8,459 bases of DNA from DATKMG01 sp035541995. Its GTDB lineage: Bacteria > Acidobacteriota > Terriglobia > Versatilivoradales > Versatilivoraceae. The stretch lies in assembly GCA_035541995.1 (NCBI GenBank), contig DATKMG010000704.1, forward strand, positions 1 through 8,459, in the 5' to 3' direction. The position numbers were made by a program, and so were the translations under genes. The notes below the pieces were generated by a model. The model was not told where the DNA came from. It searched no databases and was given only the letters and a program-made list of their open reading frames with translations. Below are positions 1 to 5,659 of this stretch, one piece after another (positions within the stretch are counted from its first letter, which is position 1; each line of letters opens with the position of its first letter).

Positions 1-974
1 TCGTACGTGAATTTCAAAAACAACTTTTCCCAGTTTTCGGCCTCTTCGGGCGTGTATGAATAAAAGCCTTGAGCATTTGACACTCCTCTTGCTCCGGATT
101 GAACCAGCTTCTCCATGAGAGGTGGGACCTTGGTCTCACAACTCAATTCCGGCCACAGGTCTTTCATAACAGCCCGATAGGCTGGAATCCCGGTCAAGTC
201 CATGTACCGGAAGGGCCCAGCAAAGGTAATCCAATAGCCGTAGTCGTTGCGCAGAGATCGATCCACGTCTTCGATGGTAGCGTAGCCGTTTTCAACCAGG
301 TAAAATGCCTCTCTTAGCATGGCGTACATAATCCGGTTAGTAATAAATCCCCGGATGTCCCGCCGGAGTAAGGACGGCTCTTTCCCCCAATGCCGGGCCA
401 TGGCGACTACTCGCTCAGCGTAATCGATTCGAGTTTCCTTGCCGCAAATGATTTCCATGAACCGGGTCACGTGGGCTGGCTCAGCCCAGTGGATCCCCAT
501 GATTCTCTCTGGATGTCGGGTCCCTTCCTGGAGAATCGTGACCGGGATAGAGGAAGTATTACTGCCTATCAAGGTCTCAGGCAAAACCACCTGTTCAACT
601 CTGGCCAGAGTCTCTTTCTTGGTTTCAAGGTTCTCAATAATCGACTCAATGATTATCTGGCAATTTGCCAGGCTTGCATAATCTTCCGAAACAGTGAAGT
701 TCCGGATGAGCTTGTCGGGGGAACGCTTGAGAAGGCCTTCTCTGACCATTTGCTTGAGCAGGGCCAGGGCGTGCCGTTTGGCATGTGGATGCTTGGCAAG
801 ATTGCGGGTCACGCCCACCACCGGATGGCCGGCCGCTAGCAGGCAGGCAATGATGCTTGTACCCATCAGGCCCAAGCCGATCACACCTGCCGGGATTTCT
901 GAGGGATCCAGCCGTTCTGTTTTGTCTAAGGACGAGGCATGTATTCTTTTTTTGGTGGGATCCTTCGAAGGCAT
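1..974 (-). CDS. 3-hydroxyacyl-CoA dehydrogenase family protein, 3' end cut by window edge
   Basis: The reading frame stays open from ATG at 974 to the left edge (324 complete codons), so the C-terminus is missing. The family uses NAD+ to oxidise an L-3-hydroxyacyl-CoA or a related hydroxy acid in the cytosol. The Rossmann motif GLGLMG is at residues 33-38. Next come ENLETK (Glu114), GSNTSS (Ser138-Asn139), GIHWAEP with the catalytic-type His162, and GFITNRI (Asn213). These match the family's Glu/Ser/His/Asn catalytic set. The C-terminal domain begins near PFRYMDLTG and carries a GFYSY motif. The start is supported by a GGGGGA ribosome site 4 bases upstream. There are about 28 residues before the Rossmann strand, longer than usual. 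GIHWAEPAH replaces the common GLHFFNPVP, so the substrate may not be a standard acyl-CoA; L-gulonate-type dehydrogenases belong to the same superfamily. The fold assignment is firm but the substrate is unknown. Confidence 0.9.
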   Translation of the reverse strand, partial: MPSKDPTKKRIHASSLDKTERLDPSEIPAGVIGLGLMGTSIIACLLAAGHPVVGVTRNLAKHPHAKRHALALLKQMVREGLLKRSPDKLIRNFTVSEDYASLANCQIIIESIIENLETKKETLARVEQVVLPETLIGSNTSSIPVTILQEGTRHPERIMGIHWAEPAHVTRFMEIICGKETRIDYAERVVAMARHWGKEPSLLRRDIRGFITNRIMYAMLREAFYLVENGYATIEDVDRSLRNDYGYWITFAGPFRYMDLTGIPAYRAVMKDLWPELSCETKVPPLMEKLVQSGARGVSNAQGFYSYTPEEAENWEKLFLKFTY

Positions 975-1129
975 TGCTTCCCCCTTTCTTTTCTGCTGAA
1001 GAAGGCAAAGGGCTTGTCACGAGTAGGGACTCCTGACGGAGCCGGTTCCCCCTATGACTGACCCGACTGATAAGAAGTGCCCCATGACCTTCTCAAGCTC
1101 ACCATTGCAGATGAAAATGGCATTGGTAG

Positions 1130-1169
1130 CCACGATTGATTCGGTTCGTGAATCAATCGTGGGCTTTTT
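1130..1169 (+). repeat. Hairpin A with T-tract (terminator-like on plus strand)
   Basis: CCACGATTGATTC (1130-1142) pairs perfectly with GAATCAATCGTGG (1150-1162) around a 7-base loop. On the plus strand GC and five T follow (1165-1169), which resembles an intrinsic terminator. No plus-strand gene ends here, and the minus-strand side lacks an immediate T-run. A terminator for the flanking genes is therefore doubtful, and it is better read as part of the composite palindrome. Confidence 0.6.
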
Positions 1170-1184
1170 AAAGGTAACCAATGC

Positions 1185-1217
1185 CCACGGTTACTGCCAA
1201 AAGCGTAGTAACCGTGG
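1185..1217. repeat. Hairpin B of the composite palindrome
   Basis: CCACGGTTACT (1185-1195) pairs perfectly over 11 bases with AGTAACCGTGG (1207-1217) around an 11-base loop. The outer five base pairs equal those of hairpin A, while the inner six differ completely. That suggests related units that diverged while keeping their pairing. Confidence 0.7.
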
Positions 1218-1261
1218 CTACCAAACCTCGATTCTTATGGAAGTCGCATTGCAATTGAGAC

Positions 1262-2599
1262 TCAACTTTCCAATGCAAAATAGGGCTTTCGAGTTTTCCA
1301 TTGGCCCCCAGTGAAGTCTGGACATGACACAGGGGCACTTCCCTTGGCGATCGATTCTTCTGAAAGGGGAATAATCACACTCATGGTTACCGAATCATAA
1401 ATGTCAATTGGCGTGGGTATCTTGTTTCGGACGGCCGCAATGAACTCCTGGATCTCGAGGTAGTCCGGTTCTCCGTGGCCAAACACTCCGCGCGCTTTCC
1501 GTTGCTCGGGATCTCCCAATCCTCGATAAAGGCGATGCTCGTATCTTTTCTCGAAAGGCTCAAGCCCTTCCCAGATATGATGGTCATTCCCTTTGGGAAC
1601 TATCCCGTCCATAAACACAGACCAGCGTTGTTCGTTGTATAGTCCCCGGGTTCCTTCGATCTCCCAGCGATTGTCATAAGGGCGCGGTGTCTGCATATCG
1701 TTATTGATGACAATCGTGTTCCCTTTCTTGGTCTTGACCATCGAGGTGATGATGTCGGACTGCTTGAATTGTTGCCTGGCCATGGGATGATCCGGACCGA
1801 ATTTGCGCCTGAAGTGGTCATTGATGCTGACGGACCGGTTAGCCATGGAAACGACAGTTTCGAAGGCATCTCCGCAATTGATGTCCATCCAACTTAACAC
1901 CGGCCCAAGACTGTGTGTCGGGTACTGGTCGGCGTTGCGCTTGAGCAAGTACTCGCCGGTCCAGCGCGGCATGCCGTCTTTGTCGAACCACCAGATATCC
2001 GTACAGTCGTGTGAATGAGCGCAATGGCAGTGAATGATTTCCCCAAACAATCCCGCCCGGATCATGTTCAAGACAGCCAGGTTTTCACCACGGAAGCTCC
2101 AGTTCTCCAGCATCATGCAGGGGACTTTGGTCTCCTCCTGCGTTTTCACCAACTGCCAAAGTTCGTCCATGGTAATACCAATGGGAACTTCCACTCCAGC
2201 ATACTTGTTGGCCTTCATGGCGTAGAGAGCCATAGGCGTATGCCAGTGCCAGTAAGTCGCAATGATCACGGCATCCAGGTCGTCGCGATCCATCAACCTC
2301 TTGTAGTCTTCTTCGTTGCGACTGTAACCTTCCGGTCTCAAACCCCGAGCTTTCTCAACAACGACCAGGTTCTTTTCCAGATGCTCCTTGTTGATATCGC
2401 AAAGGGCAGGAACTTCCACACCCGGCATCGCCAGTACGATCTCCAGGAGGCCAGAGCCGCGCATGCCAACTCCCACGAAGCCGACTCTGACTTTCTTGTT
2501 GCTCTGCGTAAGCACTGATCGGCTGTCGGCAAGAGTCGAGGCCATCGCAACGATACCGCTCGCTTCCAAGAACTTCCGGCGGGATTTTTGAAGGTTCAT
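1262..2599 (-). CDS. Tat-exported Gfo/Idh/MocA family oxidoreductase, GH109-like
   Basis: The product is 445 residues. The N-terminus has a twin-arginine signal, SRRKFL (residues 6-11), then a short hydrophobic stretch, so it should be exported folded with its cofactor. The Rossmann motif GVGMRG is at 43-48, followed by LCDI and then HWHTP (118-122) and EVP (137-139), the family's nicotinamide-side motif. The stretch MMLEN...VLNMIRAGLFGE and YPTHSLGPV (226-234) resemble GH109 enzymes, which use bound NAD for a redox-assisted hydrolysis of N-acetylgalactosaminides. Where GH109 enzymes usually have Tyr after MLEN, this protein has Phe169, so hydrolase activity is uncertain. An AAGGAG ribosome site lies 8 bases upstream of the ATG. 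It ends with TGA. The gene shares orientation with the broken glycosidase gene upstream (222-base gap), which fits a role in sugar processing. The family is confident; the reaction is not. Confidence 0.9.
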   Translation of the reverse strand: MNLQKSRRKFLEASGIVAMASTLADSRSVLTQSNKKVRVGFVGVGMRGSGLLEIVLAMPGVEVPALCDINKEHLEKNLVVVEKARGLRPEGYSRNEEDYKRLMDRDDLDAVIIATYWHWHTPMALYAMKANKYAGVEVPIGITMDELWQLVKTQEETKVPCMMLENWSFRGENLAVLNMIRAGLFGEIIHCHCAHSHDCTDIWWFDKDGMPRWTGEYLLKRNADQYPTHSLGPVLSWMDINCGDAFETVVSMANRSVSINDHFRRKFGPDHPMARQQFKQSDIITSMVKTKKGNTIVINNDMQTPRPYDNRWEIEGTRGLYNEQRWSVFMDGIVPKGNDHHIWEGLEPFEKRYEHRLYRGLGDPEQRKARGVFGHGEPDYLEIQEFIAAVRNKIPTPIDIYDSVTMSVIIPLSEESIAKGSAPVSCPDFTGGQWKTRKPYFALES

Positions 2600-2821
2600 G
2601 GCAAGTGCTCCTTTGAAGAGATAGCCGCAGCAAACGTATTGTGCGACCCCCGGCAGTTTGTTATGTAGATCTCACGCCTTATCAAAAAGAGCTTGGGGCT
2701 AGCTACCAGGACTGGCATTTTTCGGGGAAGATTTTCTATTCAACCCCGCGTTCTCCTCTCATCCTCGAATCAGAATGTCCGGTTTAACTGGTTCGTGCGT
2801 CAAGGGAGACTCGAGAGAAAA

Positions 2822-3793
2822 CTAGCGAATACGTTTGATCCTCAAGGCGATATCTACCGTGTAGGGAGGAACTGTAAATGTCCGCTCTCTTCCTTGACTG
2901 GTGAAATTCTCTATCTGAACGACCGAGCCGGAAGCAGGTTCGATCCACTCGGATTTGTAGGTGCCGCCTGGTAAGGTAAGCGCAATTTCCTCGTGGTAAG
3001 CTCCCGGAGTCACGATGTAATAGTGGTTTCGTTCCTCGAGCTTGCTGTGATGCTGATATAGAGCATACTGTTCGCCCGGTTGGCTGATGCTACGACGGTA
3101 GGCCCCTTGAGGGACCTCGCTCTTGATGAAGGTTTTATCTGGACGCATCTTGAGGAAGTCAAAGGTAAATATGAAGTTCTTTAAAGTTTGAAGGGCAGCT
3201 AAGATTTGAGCATTGTCGGGCGTCCTTCCTGCCGGGTCCTGAACTGTGAAGCGTCCGTTTAGTTGATTGAAGCTGGCACCACCTCCCACCATGAACTCCC
3301 ACGCTTCTACTCGCGAGGCTGCAACCTGATCGCCTTTGTACCAGACAGGGTAGTAAGCGGTTTCGTTGAATTCAATGACCTTGTTGTGGCCATACTCAAA
3401 GTCGAGCGCCTTCATCCCGCCTATTTGCTCTGATCCGCCCTCCCAAACATACTGGCCGACAACAATCGAAACATCGGGGTTACCTGATAGATCGATGGGT
3501 CCGCCAATCGGTCCCTCGACTTCCTGAGCAATCAAGTGTTTCTTCGACAGGCTATTTTCAGCCCCTTTTATCACCCCTACAAAATGGCTAACCCAGGGTC
3601 CCGCATCCGCATGCGGCGTAAACAGCGAAGGCTCATCGCAAATCTCGAGAATGACATTGTCGAACTGATTCACTTCCTGAGTAATCTTGCGCACATACTC
3701 ATCCATCCGGTCCACGAGGTCCGGATGCCTCAGGGTTTGAGCGTCCAGATAACTGCATTTGCCCGCACCCTGTATATTGTTTTCATAATACAT
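2822..3793 (-). CDS. C-terminal fragment of the interrupted glycosidase
   Basis: This part is open from ATG 3793, but homologous coding sequence continues upstream to 3883, so the Met is internal and not a convincing start. There is no signal peptide. It contains the catalytic region: ILEICDEP with Glu54 of this fragment, then EFNETAYY with Glu144, and GASFNQLNGRF, an aromatic-rich loop. It ends with a beta-sandwich domain (PGGTYKSEWIEP...). Separate expression would give a cytosolic, incomplete barrel. Confidence 0.6.
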   Translation of the reverse strand: MYYENNIQGAGKCSYLDAQTLRHPDLVDRMDEYVRKITQEVNQFDNVILEICDEPSLFTPHADAGPWVSHFVGVIKGAENSLSKKHLIAQEVEGPIGGPIDLSGNPDVSIVVGQYVWEGGSEQIGGMKALDFEYGHNKVIEFNETAYYPVWYKGDQVAASRVEAWEFMVGGGASFNQLNGRFTVQDPAGRTPDNAQILAALQTLKNFIFTFDFLKMRPDKTFIKSEVPQGAYRRSISQPGEQYALYQHHSKLEERNHYYIVTPGAYHEEIALTLPGGTYKSEWIEPASGSVVQIENFTSQGRERTFTVPPYTVDIALRIKRIR

Positions 3794-3883
3794 GGGAGAA
3801 AGAGGCCAGGTGTCTGAGTACTGGGAGTTGAAGAAGCAGATTTCGACTACAATGTCCCGCTTCCCAGCCTCAGTAATGAAATC

Positions 3884-4291
3884 CTACAGACGCTTGAAAT
3901 ATTCGGGATCCCATTGATCCAGGTCGAACTTGTTTCCACAGACCAGGTAGCCCGGCATCTGACTTCTCGCCCACGGGACGATTAGACTTGCCGGCTTGGG
4001 AGCGAGCGTGTTGCCTTCAATAAACTTGCCTATTGGCTCAAACAGCACGCCCGGGTAAATGCGTGTGTAATTCAGTCCATATGTTCTTAATGCATCAAAG
4101 TAGGTCACGTAGTCGAAATCTTTATTCACGACGGCGCCGTAGTGCTCGGCTGAGGTGATCAGAATGGTTGGCTGGCCATTGAATAGGAAATAATGGGGAT
4201 TGTTCGGGTGAAGCTTGATCGGTTCAGCGCTCAAACAGGCGCAAACTAACGTTAGGACAAACCCCAGAACCTTCGTTGCCTTCAGCATCAC
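3884..4291 (-). CDS. N-terminal fragment of the interrupted glycosidase
   Basis: This 135-residue open part is bounded by TAG at 3884-3886. It begins with a Sec signal (hydrophobic VLGFVLTLVCAC, likely cleavage after LSA before EP). The mature start HPNNPHYFLFNGQP and the TSAEHYGAV segment are typical of the DUF4038 barrel's first strands. It stops after FKRL, before either catalytic glutamate, so on its own it cannot be an active enzyme. Confidence 0.7.
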   Translation of the reverse strand: MMLKATKVLGFVLTLVCACLSAEPIKLHPNNPHYFLFNGQPTILITSAEHYGAVVNKDFDYVTYFDALRTYGLNYTRIYPGVLFEPIGKFIEGNTLAPKPASLIVPWARSQMPGYLVCGNKFDLDQWDPEYFKRL

Positions 4292-4407
4292 ATTTTCTCC
4301 TGGTTTAAGTTAGGTTCTTTCGCTGGCTTTTGGGGTGCGGATGCACCTTTCCCCATTTAGTAGATTGAACCAAGTAGGGATGATACCATACTAGCTTGGG
4401 GGTTCCA

Positions 4408-4437
4408 TTGATATCCGGAATTTAGAAGGGTAGTCAA
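4408..4437 (-). promoter_or_regulatory. Candidate sigma-70-type promoter for the glycosidase gene
   Basis: On the minus strand TTGACT (4437-4432) is followed after 18 bases by TATCAA (4413-4408). The -35 box matches five of six consensus bases and the -10 box four. It points toward the start at 4288/4291, about 115 bases downstream. This is a match by eye only. Confidence 0.3.
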
Positions 4438-4534
4438 TAATAGCGGGTATGAAAGATAGAAGGCACCCTGGAAGGACGACAGAACTTAGCCGCGTAGGAT
4501 TCGAATCGCCAGGGTCGCCGTCGCAAACAGCAAA

Positions 4535-4560
4535 GAACTCGACCTCCTTCGGCCGAGTTC
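4535..4560 (+). promoter_or_regulatory. Hairpin in the dehydrogenase leader
   Basis: GAACTCG (4535-4541) pairs with CGAGTTC (4554-4560). Beyond one mismatch, CC and GG extend the stem. It ends 40 bases before the preferred start codon and directly abuts an upstream in-frame ATG (4562) that lacks a ribosome site. It could be a leader structure or a remnant terminator; no T-run follows. Confidence 0.4.
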
Positions 4561-4588
4561 AATGAATGACAATCCAATATCTCGAACA

Positions 4589-4593
4589 GGGAG
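4589..4593 (+). promoter_or_regulatory. Ribosome binding site deciding the dehydrogenase start
   Basis: GGGAG lies 7 bases before ATG 4601. The alternative in-frame ATG at 4562 has no such site. Starting at 4601 gives a protein beginning MKVAIIGAGNVG, the usual family N-terminus. Confidence 0.75.
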
Positions 4594-4600
4594 AGACCAA

Positions 4601-5533
4601 ATGAAAGTGGCCATTATCGGTGCGGGGAATGTAGGGGCAACGCTCGCTTACACACTACTTGTGGACGGTGCGGCAAATACGATCAGCCTGATCGACGTCA
4701 ACGCAGAAAAAGCACTCGGGGAAGTTCTGGACCTTTCGCACGGTGTCTCATTCGCGGAAAACATCGACATTCGGGCCGAAGGATACGAGGGAGTGAGAGA
4801 TGCTGATATCATCGTGATAACGGCGGGTCGAGGCCGCAAGCCCGACGAGTCCCGATTGGACTTGGCCCGTGCTAATGTGAAAATCTGCGAAGGGATCGTA
4901 GAAAGCATTAAATCCCATTATCGTGGGTCCATCCTAGTGGTGGTAAGCAATCCTATGGACATCTTGACCTACGTCACCTTTAAGCGGATGGGAATCGACA
5001 AGAGCAAGGTGGTTGGGTCGGGGACGGCCCTCGACACTTCTCGATTCAAGTATCTGTTAGGCCAGGAATTTGATATTGATCCCCGCAATATCCACGCCTA
5101 TATCATCGGCGAACATGGGGATTCCAGCGTGCCGGTCTGGAGTATGGCCAACATGGGACAAATCCCCGTGAGCCGCTATGCGAACGTGCGTCGAGGAGTT
5201 CTTTCCACTCTAGACGAACAACGCATCTATCAGGCCGTGGTTTCGGCTGGGAAAGAAGTGATCAAGAGGAAAGGGGCCACCTTCTATGCAGTCGCGCTTT
5301 CGGTCTCCAGGATTGTCGAATCCATGCTCCACAATGAAAAGAGCATTTTCACTGTTTCCTCTTACATTGAGAGCTTCAACTCCATTACAGATGTCTGCCT
5401 CAGCCTGCCGGCTGTTCTCACTCGCGACGGTATCCGCGAAATCCTTCCGATCAGCCTGAATGCGGAGGAACAGGAAAAACTGCGCAGCTCAGCGGTGGTC
5501 CTGAAAAAGATGCTTCGAGAAATCGGTTATTGA
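4601..5533 (+). CDS. L-lactate/malate dehydrogenase family protein (LDH-like with malate-type Arg)
   Basis: The product is 310 residues, the usual length. It is a cytosolic NAD-dependent 2-hydroxyacid dehydrogenase that interconverts a 2-keto acid (pyruvate or oxaloacetate) and its hydroxy acid. The Rossmann motif GAGNVG is at 7-12, and Asp32 (LIDVN) favours NAD over NADP. Catalytic residues are visible: Arg85 (ESRLDL), Asp145 and Arg148 (LDTSRF), and His172 (GEHGDS). NPMDILTYV and KGATFY (Thr227) are lactate-dehydrogenase-like. However, the substrate-discriminating position (102 in classical LDH numbering) is Arg79 in GRGRKPDESR, where lactate dehydrogenases have Gln and malate dehydrogenases have Arg. 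An ungapped match to AGANQKPGETR supports that alignment. I therefore lean to malate dehydrogenase activity on an LDH-type scaffold. The gene is divergent from the glycosidase and convergent with the TPR gene, so it is probably transcribed alone. Confidence 0.9.
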   Translation: MKVAIIGAGNVGATLAYTLLVDGAANTISLIDVNAEKALGEVLDLSHGVSFAENIDIRAEGYEGVRDADIIVITAGRGRKPDESRLDLARANVKICEGIVESIKSHYRGSILVVVSNPMDILTYVTFKRMGIDKSKVVGSGTALDTSRFKYLLGQEFDIDPRNIHAYIIGEHGDSSVPVWSMANMGQIPVSRYANVRRGVLSTLDEQRIYQAVVSAGKEVIKRKGATFYAVALSVSRIVESMLHNEKSIFTVSSYIESFNSITDVCLSLPAVLTRDGIREILPISLNAEEQEKLRSSAVVLKKMLREIGY

Positions 5534-5534
5534 T

Positions 5535-5555
5535 CTCTCGCAACGCAGTCGAGAG
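5535..5555. terminator. Weak hairpin in the convergent gap, possible bidirectional terminator
   Basis: CTCTCG (5535-5540) pairs with CGAGAG (5550-5555) around a 9-base loop, one base after the dehydrogenase stop codon. Its position between convergent genes suits a terminator. However, no T-run follows on either strand, so it is weak. Confidence 0.25.
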
Positions 5556-5659
5556 TTGAAACGGGGCTTGGCTCCGCAGTTCGACTTCAAAGGATGCGGT
5601 CCATTGAAAGGGTTGTCCGATCAGTAATTCAAACACCACGTGCCCTTTGAGTTCCAGCC

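Larger units (their letters stand above)
1121..1224. repeat. Composite nested palindromic element (REP/MITE-like)
   Basis: This lies in the gap between two minus-strand genes. Outer arms TTGGTAGCCACG (1123-1134) and CGTGGCTACCAA (1213-1224) are perfect 12-base inverted repeats. Between them sit two local hairpins, 1130-1162 and 1185-1217. Both have CCACG/CGTGG as the outer stem but different inner stems. A further pair, CATTGGT (1121-1127) and ACCAATG (1177-1183), is also inverted. The local and long-range pairings share bases, so they exclude each other. The structure recalls REPIN or MITE-like intergenic palindromes. No transposase or target-site duplication is evident, and I do not recognise the family. 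Confidence 0.75.
2822..4291 (-). pseudogene. Secreted DUF4038/GH-A-clan glycosidase interrupted by an in-frame TAG
   Basis: Read through one stop, the frame encodes 489 codons of a continuous secreted glycosidase. Codon 136 (3884-3886) is TAG, and the reading frame does not shift. The 30 codons between the stop and the next Met (3793) translate to good family sequence, including GKRDIVVEICFF, so nothing is missing. A C-to-T change of CAG (Gln) would explain the stop. The parts in order are a signal peptide (about 1-22), a TIM barrel of the DUF4038/cellulase-like type with DEP (codons 219-221, acid/base Glu220) and EFNET (Glu310, likely nucleophile), and a C-terminal beta-sandwich resembling the putative collagen-binding domain from about codon 400. 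The terminal stop is also TAG. The start is either GTG 4291 or the adjacent ATG 4288; GGAG sits 5 and 8 bases upstream respectively, and ATG is preferred. A recent pseudogene, a sequencing error or amber readthrough are all possible. Confidence 0.8.
4292..4600. other. Divergent intergenic region between the glycosidase and the lactate/malate dehydrogenase genes
   Basis: I see no gene here. A small hairpin (GGTGC 4334-4338 with GCACC 4343-4347) lies in the probable leader of the minus-strand gene. A minus-strand promoter candidate is at 4408-4437, and a larger hairpin at 4535-4560 sits before the dehydrogenase gene. I found no convincing plus-strand promoter. Confidence 0.6.

Noticed and set aside
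646..1020. A 124-residue minus-strand frame
   Set aside because: It overlaps the hydroxyacyl-CoA dehydrogenase in another frame, is rich in Arg, Pro and Gly, and is a shadow of that gene.
1130..1169. Intrinsic terminator for a plus-strand transcript
   Set aside because: No plus-strand gene precedes it, and the hairpin is one of two related palindromes, so a repeat element explains it better.
1121..1224. CRISPR array
   Set aside because: The repeats are inverted and overlapping, not direct repeats with regular unique spacers, and no cas gene is present.
1054..1314. An 86-residue plus-strand frame
   Set aside because: It runs through the palindromic element and into the 3' end of the GH109-like gene. 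Its translation resembles no family and there is no ribosome site of note.
2015..2518. A 167-residue plus-strand frame
   Set aside because: It lies antisense inside the GH109-like gene, whose family motifs are unmistakable.
2775..2803. TTGACG on the minus strand as a -35 box for the GH109-like gene
   Set aside because: No acceptable -10 box lies at 16-19 bases; the best hexamer is GGACAT.
3884..3886. General reassignment of TAG to an amino acid (for example pyrrolysine)
   Set aside because: TAG ends the same gene at 2822 and the PQQ dehydrogenase at 8416, both at expected family lengths.
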